From NCBI GenBank assembly GCA_965279085.1, contig OZ257149.1:248001-312000 (forward strand): 64,000 bases of DNA, in the 5' to 3' direction. Shown piece by piece: positions 36,463-46,531 of this stretch. The notes beneath the pieces were generated by a model. That model ran no database searches. It had not been told where the DNA came from and saw only the letters and a program-made list of their open reading frames with translations. This DNA is from UBA7672 sp965279085 (lineage in GTDB: Bacteria; Pseudomonadota; Alphaproteobacteria; Caulobacterales; Hyphomonadaceae). The position numbers were made by a program, and so were the translations under genes. The number at the start of each line of letters is the position of its first letter. The stretch's first letter is position 1.

Positions 36463-39400
36463 CTAGAACTTCTTCGTCACGTTCAGGAACACCGTGCGGC
36501 CGAAGAAGTCGTACTGCGAGTACAGCGCAACGTTGCCGACCGTGTCGAACTCGCCCGAGAGGGCGGTCACGAGCGGTGGCTTTTCGTCCAGGACGTTCGA
36601 GACGCCGAGGCGCACGTTGAGGCCTTCGTCCGGCTCAACCGCAACGGAGATGTTGTGGTAGACCACCGAGTCCGTCGACAGCACGTAACGCACATTCTCG
36701 AACTGGTAGGTCTGCGCCTGGTTGCCGAAACGCGCCACGTTCGAGGTTTCGCCGACATAGCGAAGGCCGTAGAAGAACTCGAACGGCCCGGTCTGCAACG
36801 TGGCATCGAAGTTGCCGACCCATTCCGGATCGCCAGCGAGGCCGTTGTCATCTTCCGGCGTCGACGTCGGCAGCAGCTGCTCTTCATCTTCCAGCTGTTT
36901 GGACGCCTGCAGGCGGAGGGTCAGATCGCCCCAAGGAATCTCGGTGCGGTAGACGGCGTCGAGATCGATGCCGCGGTTCTGCTGTGTGGAGATGTTCAGG
37001 AAGTTGTCTGTCACGTCGGTGATCAGGTACTCCGTCGCGCCGCCTGCCGGGTTACGCTCAAAGAGATCGCAGAGCGGTTCGGTGGCGAAGTTCAGTGAGT
37101 CATAGCAGCCGAGCAGGATGTTGGCCGCGCCGAGCTTCGTGACTTCGTTCTCAACCTCGATATCGAAGTAGTCGAGCGAGACCTGCAGGTCCGCGAAGTC
37201 AGGCGTCCATACGAAGCCCAGTGAACGTGAGGTCGACGTTTCCGCCGCCAGCGAGCCGAAGCCGCCAGAGGAGGAGATCGTCGCTGAGGAGCCCGCGCCG
37301 TTGTGGGCGACAGGAACGCCATCGGCCGCGCAGTTGTCAGCAACGCGTTGCGTGATCGCATTGGCGGCGAGGTTGGCCTGCCAGTTGATGCAGGGATCAA
37401 TCAGGCGCTGGCCGAGGAAGCTGGTCTCGCTCGCTAGGAACAGCTCGAACAGGGCCGGCGAACGGAAGGACGTGCCTTGCGATGCGCGGAACCGCAGTTC
37501 AGGGATAACTTGCCAGTTCAGGCCGGCCTTGTACGTCGATTCCGAACCGTAGGAATCCACGTCCGTGTAGCGGCCTGAAAGCGTCAGCGTGAGTTCTTCG
37601 GCGAACGGCACGTCGGCGAGCAGGGGCAGGCCCAGCTCTCCATAGACCGCCGTGGTGGTGTCCTCGCCGATGGTTCGACCCGCGGTCGAGTCGCCCCACG
37701 CTTCGCCGTCCTGGATGACCTGGGCTGGTTGGTCGTCGATCGAGTCTTCCTGGTAAAGCGCGCCGATGACAGCGCCGACCGGACCAGCCGGAAGCTGGAA
37801 CAGGTCGCCCGTCGCATACGCTTCGAACGACAGCTGTTCGTAGACCGTGTTGCCTGTCACGTTGCCGAACAGGAAGGCTGCTTCCGCGTCCGTGTACTGG
37901 CCTGCCATGATCTCCGGCGTGTACCAGTTGAGGTCCACGCACTGCGCGCCGCGGTACGGCGTGGTCGTGCCGGCGCAGAGGTCCGTGCGGAACTCGTAAG
38001 GCGTGATCGCGTCGTCCCAGATGATGTCCGCGTTGTAGTCACCGTCCGAGTGCGAGTACTGCACCGCGGCGTCCCACTGCCAGCCATTCAGCAGCGGCAG
38101 GTCGCCGCGCGCGCCGAGCACATAACGCTGGTAGTCGATGGTGATCTTGTCGTCGGCGTGGTTGGTGATGCCAGTCGGGCTGAGGCCGATGGCCGGGCCG
38201 CGCCAACCCTCATCATACGCGATGGGGTCGCCGAAGAACGAGCCGCCGCCGTAGTCATAGACGAACTGGTAAGTCCACAGCTGGCGATAGCCGTTCACCG
38301 TGGTTTCCCGGCGGTTGAGCAGCGCTTCGGCGTAGACCTGCATGGAGTCGTTGAGATCGAATTCGGCCTTGCCGAAAATCGTCATGCGCTCGATGCCCGG
38401 GGACAGCGACTCCTCGTCCTGGAACGGGTGGTGATAGTTCAGCACTGCTTCCGAGGTGCGCGCCGACGGCTGGTAGAACGGATCCGCGCCTGCGCCCGGA
38501 CGGTTCAGTTCGCCATAGCCGACCGGGAACCAGCCGAGCGGGATCTGCCAGCCGGAGGAGTTCGGCCCCTGGCCGTTCGCAGGCAGGTAGTTCTGCAGGT
38601 TGTTGCCGTAGTTGTACTGGATCAGCTGCGGACGCGCCTGCCATGGGCGCGAGACAGCGCCAGCCTGCGTGTAGTCGTAGAACCAGATGTGGCCCCACAG
38701 CAGGTCGCTCGAGCAGGTGTAGTCGCCCGTGCGCGGGTCGACGAGGTCGGCGCGCGAACCGTCATTGCGGAACACGTAGGGTTGGCCGCAAGCGAAGAAG
38801 TCACGCTGGCCGCGGGCCAGTTCTTCCTGCTTGAAGTAGTCAGCTGTGATACGGACGTGCAGGTTGTCGTTGAAGGTCTGGCCCCACGAGCCGTTGATGC
38901 GGAATTCCTCGGCGCCGCCATGCTCCGGCATCGATCCGAAGACATCGAAGTCAAGTCCGTCTCCCTTCTTCGTGATGACGTTGATGACGCCGGCCACGGC
39001 GTCGGATCCGTAGATCGACGAAGCGCCTTCCTTCAGGATCTCGATTCGCTCAACTGCGGAAAGCGGAAGCACGTTGAAGTCGAAAGCGCCGACAGAGCCG
39101 CGCGTGCCGGCCGGACCGGCGCGGCGGCCGTCGAGCAGAACCAGCGTGCGGTTCGCGCCGAGACCGCGGAGCGAGATCGTTTCTGCGCCGATGCCGCCAT
39201 CCTGCACGAAGGCCGTGGAGGTCACTGCGGTGATCTGCGGCGAACCGGAAGCAACTGTCGTTGAGCGGAGCAGGGAGGCCACGTCGCTGATGCCTTGCGA
39301 GGCGGCTTCTTCGGCGACGATCACGTCCATCGGAGACGCAGACGAGAATTGCGTGGCGAGGCGCGAGCCGGTGATTGTTACGCGATCGCCAGTGTCTTCA

Positions 39401-39540
39401 GGCGCCGGTTCGGCGGGCTGGGTCGTTTCGACCGTCTGGGGAGCCGGTGTCTGTTGTGCGAAAGCCGGTAAGCCGGCCGCAAAAGCGATAACGCCAAACG
39501 CCGCTGACCGGCTGAGCCGGACAGACAATGATCCTCGCAT
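36463..39540 (-). CDS. TonB-dependent outer-membrane receptor, copy 1
   Basis: A 1025-residue TonB-dependent receptor. A signal peptide (MRGSLSVRLSRSAAFGVIAF, cleaved after FAQ near residue 29) is followed by a Pro/Thr linker, then RVTITGSRLATQF, a TonB-box and plug-like entry, the plug domain (AEEAASQGISDVASLLRST, NRTLVLLDGRRAGP, IEILKEGASSIYGSDAVAGVINVITK split) and a beta-barrel ending in the C-terminal aromatic VTKKF. The architecture suits the large receptors typical of Caulobacterales, used for glycans, peptides or siderophores; the substrate is unknown. GGAGGG precedes the ATG at 39540. Confidence 0.95.
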   Translation of the reverse strand: MRGSLSVRLSRSAAFGVIAFAAGLPAFAQQTPAPQTVETTQPAEPAPEDTGDRVTITGSRLATQFSSASPMDVIVAEEAASQGISDVASLLRSTTVASGSPQITAVTSTAFVQDGGIGAETISLRGLGANRTLVLLDGRRAGPAGTRGSVGAFDFNVLPLSAVERIEILKEGASSIYGSDAVAGVINVITKKGDGLDFDVFGSMPEHGGAEEFRINGSWGQTFNDNLHVRITADYFKQEELARGQRDFFACGQPYVFRNDGSRADLVDPRTGDYTCSSDLLWGHIWFYDYTQAGAVSRPWQARPQLIQYNYGNNLQNYLPANGQGPNSSGWQIPLGWFPVGYGELNRPGAGADPFYQPSARTSEAVLNYHHPFQDEESLSPGIERMTIFGKAEFDLNDSMQVYAEALLNRRETTVNGYRQLWTYQFVYDYGGGSFFGDPIAYDEGWRGPAIGLSPTGITNHADDKITIDYQRYVLGARGDLPLLNGWQWDAAVQYSHSDGDYNADIIWDDAITPYEFRTDLCAGTTTPYRGAQCVDLNWYTPEIMAGQYTDAEAAFLFGNVTGNTVYEQLSFEAYATGDLFQLPAGPVGAVIGALYQEDSIDDQPAQVIQDGEAWGDSTAGRTIGEDTTTAVYGELGLPLLADVPFAEELTLTLSGRYTDVDSYGSESTYKAGLNWQVIPELRFRASQGTSFRSPALFELFLASETSFLGQRLIDPCINWQANLAANAITQRVADNCAADGVPVAHNGAGSSATISSSGGFGSLAAETSTSRSLGFVWTPDFADLQVSLDYFDIEVENEVTKLGAANILLGCYDSLNFATEPLCDLFERNPAGGATEYLITDVTDNFLNISTQQNRGIDLDAVYRTEIPWGDLTLRLQASKQLEDEEQLLPTSTPEDDNGLAGDPEWVGNFDATLQTGPFEFFYGLRYVGETSNVARFGNQAQTYQFENVRYVLSTDSVVYHNISVAVEPDEGLNVRLGVSNVLDEKPPLVTALSGEFDTVGNVALYSQYDFFGRTVFLNVTKKF

Positions 39541-39902
39541 TTTGTAGTCCCTCCACTTTCCTGACCCGACCGCCATGGAGGCTCGCCGCGAATGCCGTCG
39601 CGGGAGCCTGCCAGAAGAGCTGGCAGTCACTAAACCCACACAATGAGGTTGGACGTTTGTCGTCAACCGGGGCGGGACGTTTGTTTCGCTAATTATTCTT
39701 CATGAGGGGCGGAACGTGCGCTGAGATCAGGCGTTTTGGTCAGTTGGCGTGCACGCGTTCTTCCATGCCGAACCTTCTCGCCCCTGCCGACATCACCTTG
39801 CGTTATGTGCGCGTATCAGGCGAATCGCCCAGGCTATCGATGATAGAAAAACGGCGGCCAGTTGCCTGGCCGCCGGTGAGGCTCTCTGCCCAATAGTCGG
39901 GT
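39541..39902. other. Intergenic region between the two TonB receptors
   Basis: 362 bp. It holds the upstream region of receptor 1 and, at its right side, the terminator of receptor 2. No gene or clear operator was seen. The AT-rich stretch about 39640-39720 is the likely promoter zone. Confidence 0.5.
39847..39875 (-). terminator. Rho-independent terminator of TonB receptor 2
   Basis: Perfect 10-bp stem CGGCGGCCAG/CTGGCCGCCG with a TTGC loop and, on the minus strand, a run TTTTTCTAT, 28 bp after the receptor stop codon. Confidence 0.9.
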
Positions 39903-42848
39903 CTAGAACTGGTAGCCCAGTCGTAGGAAGAACGTCCTGCCGCGCAGGTCGTACTGGGTCGCGCCAAGCGAGTGGTTCTGCAGGCGCTGGCCAGCATTCT
40001 CCGAGATTACCGGTGACTGTGCGTCGAATGCATTCAGGACGCCGCCCGTAAGCTCCATCTGGTCGCCCCTCCACCGGACCGTGAAGTCGTGGGATAGCCA
40101 CGCGTCCGTGGAGTTGATCAGGCGGCCCGCCCTGCCGAGATAGGTGACCAGTTCGGGGAAGAAGACCTCGTTGTCCGTCTCCCCGATATAGTCGACGAAC
40201 CAGGCGTAGGTCATGTCGCCGCTGTCGAGCCGGATTTCGGCGTCAGCCACCCACTCCGGATCCCCCAGCGTTCCGCCGAAGTCGTTTGTCGCAAAGCCCG
40301 AGGACAACGACGAATCGAACAGGTTGACCACGTCTTCCCACGTATTCGTCGCCGACAGGTCGATTGCCAGATCGCCGAAGTCGAACTCATGCTCGTAGCG
40401 AAGCGTGATATCGATGCCGCGCGTCGACTGGCTATTCACGTTCAAGTAGCTGTCGTTGACAGTGCTGATTGCATACGGATCGGTCTGTGCGTTGCCCGGG
40501 TTACGTTCGAACAGGTTGCAGAACGCGTTTGGATAGATCGGCGCGCCATAGCAGCCGCCAAGAATGGCGCCTGCGCCAAGCTGAGCGACCTGATTGTTGA
40601 CGCTGATGTCGAAGTAATCGATCGCGATGCTGAGATCGAGGAAGTCGGGCGTCCAGATCAGGCCCAACGTACGGGCTTCCGACGTCTCGGCCGAAAGCAC
40701 GCCAGCGCCGCCGCCCGACACGATTGTTGCTGAGCCGGTGCCTGTGCCTGTGTAATTCCCGGGAATGCCGTCGGCTGCGCAATTGGCCTGAAGGTTGGCG
40801 TTGGACGAGTTCTGCCAGTTGATGCAGGGATCGATCGCCGTCTGGTCCAGGAACGAGGTGAGGTTGCCGAGGAACAATTCGTACAGCGCTGGCGCGCGAT
40901 ACGAAGTGCCCTGGGTGCCGCGGATACGAACCGACGGGATGACCTGCCAGTTCAGGCCGGCCTTCCAAACGCTGTCCGAGCCATAGGAGTCATACTCGAA
41001 AGCCCGAACCGATCCATCGAGCGTGAACTCCTCGATAAAGGGGAGGCCACGCAGGACGGGCACATTTACCTCGGCAAAGGCTTCCGAGACCGTATCTTCG
41101 CCACGCGTGATAAGCGCCGAGGAAGTGTTCCAGAATTCACCGTTTTGCTCGCGCTCATCCGGGGTATCGTCGATCTCAAAATTGCGCCATTCGGCGCCAA
41201 CCGCGACGCCGAGCGGACCGGCCGGAAGTTCCAGCACGTCGCCGGAAATCACGCCCTGGACGATCCTTTGTTCGTAGGTCGTGTTGCCCACCGGGTAAGC
41301 CGTCAGGAGGTCGAAAACGGCTTGTGAGTAGTTGCCAGACAGGAAGGCGGGATCGAACGGATTGTAGTTTGGGCCATGGTAGAGGCCGTCCGACGGGCTG
41401 ACGAAATTCCAGTCGCCGGCGGTCTCGTTCATAATCTCGTTGCCCGTGTATTCGCCCTCGGAAAGCGAATAGGAGGCGTTCAGCGACCAGGTCCACCCCG
41501 GCAGCAGGAAGTCGCCTTTCAGCCCGGAGTTCACGTAAGCATAGTCGACCGTGATCTGCTGGTCGGCTTTCCAGATCGTGATGGGACGGGCGACACGCAA
41601 CGCTCCGATAGCGCCAAAGCCGACCGGCGTCTGGAACGTTCCGGGGACATCGTAGCCGACATTGCTGGCTACCTGCGGCGCAAACTGCCGCCACCCCTTG
41701 TGATCGAGTTCGCGGCGGGTCAGCAGCGCTTCCGTGGACCACTCAACATTGTCGAACAATGCGAAGTCGGCTTTGCCGTACAGGCTGAGCCGCTCCACGG
41801 CTGAGATTGCATGGCCAGAGCCGAACTTCTCGTGGTTCAGCACGTCCTCATAGTATGCCTGTCCGTCCGGGGAGGTCGTGTAGCTGCGGTTTGTGCCCGG
41901 CCGGTATCCAAGGATTGGTCCAACCGTAACGCCGTTTGGAGAGGGCACGTAGCGAAGCCCCGTAACGGCGTCGATGATGGTATTCTGGTAGATGTTGTTG
42001 CAGTTCGCGAGGCTGGTGTTCCGGGTCACGGACCGGTCCTGCCAGTCGATCCGCCGGCCGGTCGCGGGGTCATAGACGAGGTCCTGAGCGCAAGCCAGAT
42101 TCTTGCGCTGGCTCCAAGTCATCGGATCTCGGTCCTCGTATTCAGCAGCCAGCATGATGTTGCCGCCGAACAGGTCGAAGCCGAGTGCGCCGTTGATCGA
42201 CAGCGTGTTGCCGCCGCCGTCCTCGGTCGCATTGTACTGGATCGAGAATTCCGGCGCGTCGATAGAGGAGCGCGTGATGATGTTGACGACACCCGCTACG
42301 GCGTCGGAACCGTAGATCGACGACGCACCGTCCTTCAGGATCTCGGCGCGTTGGATGATCGAATCTGGAACCACGTTGAGATCGAACGCACCAACCTGTC
42401 CGCGCACGCCGGCGGGGCCGGGACGCTGGTTGTTCAGGAGAATCAGTGAGCGCTGGGCGCCGAGGCCGCGCAGCGAGACCGACGCGATGCCGGGACCGCC
42501 TTCGATGACGAAATTGCCGAAGGTGTTGTTGTACTGCGTCGAACCCGCCGCAACTGAGGAGCTCTGCAGGATTTCGGCAGTATCCACGAGGCCTTCGAGC
42601 GTGGAGGCCTCGGCCGTGATCACCTGGATCGGCGCGGTCGACGTGAAGGCATCGCGTGCAATGCGCGAGCCGGTGATGACGACGCGATCGCTTTCGTTCT
42701 CGGGTTCTTCGGCGGGCTGGATCGAATCTACGGCCGGAGCCGGGGGTTGTTCAGGCGTCTGCGCGAAGGCTGGTGCACAGGTGACTGCGAACACCGCGCC
42801 GATGGCGGCTGACCGGCGGAGCCGGGCGGCCAGGTAACCGCTTTGCAT
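39903..42848 (-). CDS. TonB-dependent outer-membrane receptor, copy 2
   Basis: A 981-residue paralogue of copy 1. Signal peptide MQSGYLAARLRRSAAIGAVF cleaved after AFAQ near residue 30. Shared landmarks with copy 1: DRVVITGSRIARDAF, an AEASTLEGLVDTAEILQSS plug, LKDGASSIYGSDAVAGVVN, WQVIPSVRIRGTQGTSYRAP and a barrel ending GYQF. Both have a CINWQ segment followed by a free-cysteine CAADG loop. The barrel loops differ most, as expected if the pair imports related ligands. GGAGAG lies before the ATG. It has its own terminator, so it is not obligatorily co-transcribed with copy 1. Confidence 0.95.
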   Translation of the reverse strand: MQSGYLAARLRRSAAIGAVFAVTCAPAFAQTPEQPPAPAVDSIQPAEEPENESDRVVITGSRIARDAFTSTAPIQVITAEASTLEGLVDTAEILQSSSVAAGSTQYNNTFGNFVIEGGPGIASVSLRGLGAQRSLILLNNQRPGPAGVRGQVGAFDLNVVPDSIIQRAEILKDGASSIYGSDAVAGVVNIITRSSIDAPEFSIQYNATEDGGGNTLSINGALGFDLFGGNIMLAAEYEDRDPMTWSQRKNLACAQDLVYDPATGRRIDWQDRSVTRNTSLANCNNIYQNTIIDAVTGLRYVPSPNGVTVGPILGYRPGTNRSYTTSPDGQAYYEDVLNHEKFGSGHAISAVERLSLYGKADFALFDNVEWSTEALLTRRELDHKGWRQFAPQVASNVGYDVPGTFQTPVGFGAIGALRVARPITIWKADQQITVDYAYVNSGLKGDFLLPGWTWSLNASYSLSEGEYTGNEIMNETAGDWNFVSPSDGLYHGPNYNPFDPAFLSGNYSQAVFDLLTAYPVGNTTYEQRIVQGVISGDVLELPAGPLGVAVGAEWRNFEIDDTPDEREQNGEFWNTSSALITRGEDTVSEAFAEVNVPVLRGLPFIEEFTLDGSVRAFEYDSYGSDSVWKAGLNWQVIPSVRIRGTQGTSYRAPALYELFLGNLTSFLDQTAIDPCINWQNSSNANLQANCAADGIPGNYTGTGTGSATIVSGGGAGVLSAETSEARTLGLIWTPDFLDLSIAIDYFDISVNNQVAQLGAGAILGGCYGAPIYPNAFCNLFERNPGNAQTDPYAISTVNDSYLNVNSQSTRGIDITLRYEHEFDFGDLAIDLSATNTWEDVVNLFDSSLSSGFATNDFGGTLGDPEWVADAEIRLDSGDMTYAWFVDYIGETDNEVFFPELVTYLGRAGRLINSTDAWLSHDFTVRWRGDQMELTGGVLNAFDAQSPVISENAGQRLQNHSLGATQYDLRGRTFFLRLGYQF

Positions 42849-43090
42849 TGGGTCTCTCCAGAAGGATTTTCATTTGGATTGACCCCTAAAAAAAGCGCCC
42901 CCTTTAGACGTGATGCCGTCACGCCGCCGTTCTGGAGCAGATTCCCGGATTATACAGGGTTTCCGGAAAGTCCAACCGGTTATTGTCGATTTTCGATAAG
43001 GAGTGGTCCGAAAGCCACGCAAACGCGCACGAGGGCATCGTTTATCGCTGACATATCAGATATTCGCGGCGGCCGTTTGCCGTCCCGCGC

Positions 43091-44332
43091 CTACGCGGGT
43101 TTGGTGAGCACGAACTGGCCGACGTCGATACGGCCCGTGCGGAAGCCAGCCGAGCAGTAGGCGAGGTAGTAGAGCCAGAGCCGCCGGAATTCCTCGTTGA
43201 ACTTGCCACCCTGGATTTTGTCCCAGGCCAGATCGAAGCGCTTCGCCCACTCGTCGACCGTGCGCGCATAGGATTTGCCGAACATCTGATCGACGGCGAA
43301 CGTCATCCCTGCGCGTTCGGTCTCCTCCTTGAGGCGGCCGGGCGAGGGGAGCATGCCACCAGGGAAAATGTAGTGCTGGATGAAGTCGGCGCGCTTCAGG
43401 TAATCTTCGAAGTACATTTCGTCGATCGTGATGATCTGCAGCGCTGCGCGGCCGCCGGGCTTCAAGACTTCTGCGATCTTCCCGAAATAGCCGGGCCAGT
43501 ATTCCCTGCCGACCGCCTCGAACATTTCAATCGATGCAACGGCGTCGAACTGGCCCTTCACATCGCGATAGTCCTGCATCCGGATTTCGACCCGATCCGA
43601 AAGCCCGGCATCGGCAATCCGCTTCGTCGCATAGGCATGCTGCGCGTCAGAGATCGTGATCGAGGTGACGCGTGCGCCGAATTCCTTCGCCGCGGTTTCG
43701 GCAAACCCGCCCCAGCCCGAGCCGATCTCGAGCACGTGGTCGCCAGGCTTGAGCTGAAGATTGCGCGCGATGGCGCGATACTTCTCAAGCTGTGCATCCT
43801 GCAGCGACTGCTCGGGAGATGCAAAGATCGCGGACGAATACGTCATCGTCGGATCCAGCCACTGCGAGTAGAAATCGTTGCCAAGATCGTAGTGCGCCAG
43901 GATGTTGCGCTTGGCCCCCTTTTTGGTGTTCGACCGCAGCATGTGTTGCAGCTTCGCGAAAAAGCCCGCGATCCGGCTGCCGAGGGTCAGTTTACCGGCC
44001 GGTTCCCAATTGTCGTTGAAGTACTGAAGCAATGCAGGCAGATCAGGCGTGTCGACCTTGCCGTCCATGAACACTTCCGCGAAGCCGATATCGCCCTTGG
44101 CCATCACCGCGCGCACGAATTTCGGATCGTGGACGATGAGCTCGGCATGCGGCCCAGCTTCCTTGCCCGTGAATCGGAGCGTACGCCCATCAGGCAGCGT
44201 CATATCCAGTTGGCCGCGCGGCAGGCGGCTCAGGATCATTGCCGTGAGGCTCAAGCTTGCGGGCAGTCTGTCGAGTTTGTGCAGGTCAGCAGGTCCGCTG
44301 ACATCCAACACCATGCGATCCATGCGGGTCAT
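43091..44332 (-). CDS. Cyclopropane-fatty-acid-synthase-like methyltransferase
   Basis: A 413-residue SAM-dependent methyltransferase of the Cfa/mycolic-acid methyltransferase family. Seen: VLEIGSGWGGFAETAAKEFG (SAM site, near 190), LGNDFYSQWLDPTMTYSSAIF (near 150), YLAYCSAGFRTGRIDVGQF at the C-terminus. Family members methylate double bonds of phospholipid acyl chains. It is the last gene of an operon in which the ATGA overlap joins it to DUF1365 and that to the FAD oxidoreductase, a set widespread in proteobacteria and linked in some to unusual methylated fatty acids and oxidative-stress sigma factors. Confidence 0.9.
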   Translation of the reverse strand: MTRMDRMVLDVSGPADLHKLDRLPASLSLTAMILSRLPRGQLDMTLPDGRTLRFTGKEAGPHAELIVHDPKFVRAVMAKGDIGFAEVFMDGKVDTPDLPALLQYFNDNWEPAGKLTLGSRIAGFFAKLQHMLRSNTKKGAKRNILAHYDLGNDFYSQWLDPTMTYSSAIFASPEQSLQDAQLEKYRAIARNLQLKPGDHVLEIGSGWGGFAETAAKEFGARVTSITISDAQHAYATKRIADAGLSDRVEIRMQDYRDVKGQFDAVASIEMFEAVGREYWPGYFGKIAEVLKPGGRAALQIITIDEMYFEDYLKRADFIQHYIFPGGMLPSPGRLKEETERAGMTFAVDQMFGKSYARTVDEWAKRFDLAWDKIQGGKFNEEFRRLWLYYLAYCSAGFRTGRIDVGQFVLTKPA

Positions 44333-45141
44333 GCACGTTTCCTCAGGTCTTTCGTCGCTGTCGCGAACGTCTCTTCAGGCCGGGCCAGGGTGGTGCGCGT
44401 TGCACGCTGGGCCGGTTTGTCGCGATACCGCGCGCCTTTCAGCCAAAGACGGAAGGCCTGCCAGTGAATGGCAACCATCACGCCAACGCCTGATATGGGC
44501 ATTGTCACGAGCCATTTCAAAATGGCTGGAGTGGTCAAAGCAGTCGCGCGTAAGTTGAGCGACGCAACGTGATGCCGCCCGTCCGCGGCCAGATTTTCCA
44601 CCGTCAGCGCCATGCGCTCCTCGGATGGTTTCAGTGTGAACCGGTACTCGCCGCTGACGTCGAAGAACGGGGACACGTGGAGTTCCTTGTCCGCCTTGTC
44701 GCGCACGTCAGCCCGGCCCAGCGCGCTAACGTAGGCGTGAGCTTCGCCAAACGTGTTGTGCACCTCGTAGATTACGCCTCGCACGACACCATCTAGTCCG
44801 TACCCGTACCAAAGCGAGATCGGCGCGAAGCCGTAGCCCAGCACGCGCGGGAAGGTGACCAGCCTGATCGAACCGCCCTGAAGGTCGATCCCGGCTTCGG
44901 CATATCGCCCTTCGGCCCATGCTCGCAGCGGAACGGCCACATCCCGCGCGCCATAGTCAGTCTCGCGGAGGGAGATCGCATTGCCGCGGTTCACGGAGAG
45001 AAATCGCGAAAGCCGATCCGCCTCAAGCAGGCGGTCGATGTCGACGTCGATCATCGCCACGCGATGGCTGAATGCGCGCCGGAAAGGCTTTTCACGCACA
45101 TGCACCGTTCGGCCGAACCAGAGGCGCGCCGCAGGCTTCAT
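44329..45141 (-). CDS. DUF1365-family protein
   Basis: A 270-residue DUF1365 protein. HVREKPFRRAFSHRVAMIDVDIDRL at the N-terminus (positions split), LVTFPRVLGYGFAPISLWYGY and HVSPFFDVSGEYRF are the family hallmarks. A hydrophobic segment near residues 218-238 may associate with the membrane. Function is unproven; it is nearly always beside a Cfa-like methyltransferase and a flavin oxidoreductase. The ATG at 45141 overlaps the upstream stop by four bases; the frame extends farther upstream but only as shadow of the oxidoreductase. Confidence 0.93.
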   Translation of the reverse strand: MKPAARLWFGRTVHVREKPFRRAFSHRVAMIDVDIDRLLEADRLSRFLSVNRGNAISLRETDYGARDVAVPLRAWAEGRYAEAGIDLQGGSIRLVTFPRVLGYGFAPISLWYGYGLDGVVRGVIYEVHNTFGEAHAYVSALGRADVRDKADKELHVSPFFDVSGEYRFTLKPSEERMALTVENLAADGRHHVASLNLRATALTTPAILKWLVTMPISGVGVMVAIHWQAFRLWLKGARYRDKPAQRATRTTLARPEETFATATKDLRKRA

Positions 45142-46475
45142 TGCGCGACCGCCGCCGCCCGCGCAGGTGCCAGGCTCAACGGCGCATGCGATAGCGCATG
45201 GGTGTGCTGGGTCGTCGCCTGCCACGGCACGCTGCCGCCCAGCGCGAACGCTGCCTCCAGCCCTGTACGAAGTCCCGCCTCGTGGAAGCCATCTCCAAGC
45301 CATGCGCCGGCGAAGAAGAGGCCGTCGCGACCCTGGAGACGCTGTACCGACCGCCGCGCGGCCGCAGAGGGCGCGTCGTACATCGGATGCTCGAACTCCC
45401 ATACGCCGAACGTCTTGTCCTTCGCCGGTTCGCGGACCGGGTTCAGCGTCACGAAGACGGGGTGCGAGTTCGGGAGCTTCTGGAGGCGGTTCATCCAGTA
45501 GGTAACGCACACGCTGTCGTCGTGGCCTTTACGCACGTTCCACGATGCCCACGCCATTCGGCGTTCCGGCATCAGGCTGCGATCGTTATGAAGGACGGCG
45601 ACGTTCTTCGAGAATTTCACGGAGCCCAGCGCCATGCGCTGCTCGTCATAGCTTGCGTCGAGCATCCGTCGCGATTCATCGGCATGGCAGGACAGGATCA
45701 CGGCGTCGAACGTTTCGGCCCGCTTGCCGCGTTCGATGATCTGAACCTTGCCGTGGCCGGCCGGCTTGATTGTCTCGATTTGTGCAGAGGGGCGCAGCGA
45801 CGGCTGCAGCTCAGTCTCGAGTTTCGAGACATAGCTCCGGCTGCCGCCCGCAACCGTGCGCCAGATCGGCCGCACGATGTGCATCAGGCGGTGATTGTCG
45901 AAGAACTGCAGGAAGGAATGGACCGGATAGTCCGGCATCATCTCTTCCGGTGTCGACCAGATCGCCGCGCTCATGGGCATGAGATAAGCGTCGCGGAAGA
46001 GTTGCGAGTATCCGTGTCCGTCCAGCCAGTCGCCCAGCGACATGTCGCTGACGTTGCCTGAAGCGAGTTCCTTCCGCGCGACTGTGTTGAAGTCGAGGAT
46101 CTCGCCGATCAGTCCACGGAACTTTGGATCCAGCGCATTCCGCTTCCAGGCGAACAGACCCCACGGGTCGGATGACCACTCATAAGCGTTGGGATCGGTC
46201 ACAGCGAAGGCCATGTCCGTCCAGATCGTCTTCACGCCGAGATGCCTCAGCAGTTGCGTGAAGTTGGGATAGTTGGGACGATTGAAGCAGATGAAGCCGA
46301 TATCCACGGCCATCGGCTTTCCGGTGTGCTCGATATCCACGGTCCAGGCATGGCCGCCAAAGCGAGGAGCCTTGTCGTAAACCACGACATCCGCGTTCTC
46401 GCGAAGGGCCCACGCCGCCCCAAGCCCTGTAACGCCACCGCCGACCACCGCTACGCGTCTTCGACGGGAATTCAT
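45138..46475 (-). CDS. FAD-dependent amine-oxidase-like oxidoreductase
   Basis: A 445-residue flavoprotein with an N-terminal dinucleotide fold GGGVTGLGAAWALRE and VYDKAPRFGGHA (adenine ribose-binding). The C-terminal FAD loop GLFFAGAWLGDGFHEAGL is complete. It belongs to the NAD/FAD-binding, protoporphyrinogen/amine-oxidase-like group that accompanies DUF1365 and Cfa-like genes. A fatty-acyl desaturase or oxidase role is inferred from that company. It starts the coupled three-gene operon. Confidence 0.9.
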   Translation of the reverse strand: MNSRRRRVAVVGGGVTGLGAAWALRENADVVVYDKAPRFGGHAWTVDIEHTGKPMAVDIGFICFNRPNYPNFTQLLRHLGVKTIWTDMAFAVTDPNAYEWSSDPWGLFAWKRNALDPKFRGLIGEILDFNTVARKELASGNVSDMSLGDWLDGHGYSQLFRDAYLMPMSAAIWSTPEEMMPDYPVHSFLQFFDNHRLMHIVRPIWRTVAGGSRSYVSKLETELQPSLRPSAQIETIKPAGHGKVQIIERGKRAETFDAVILSCHADESRRMLDASYDEQRMALGSVKFSKNVAVLHNDRSLMPERRMAWASWNVRKGHDDSVCVTYWMNRLQKLPNSHPVFVTLNPVREPAKDKTFGVWEFEHPMYDAPSAAARRSVQRLQGRDGLFFAGAWLGDGFHEAGLRTGLEAAFALGGSVPWQATTQHTHALSHAPLSLAPARAAAVAQ

Positions 46476-46531
46476 GCGGGGCGCCCTGCCGTGGTTGCTG
46501 GCAAGGTTTACGCATCAATAGGTTGAGTGGA

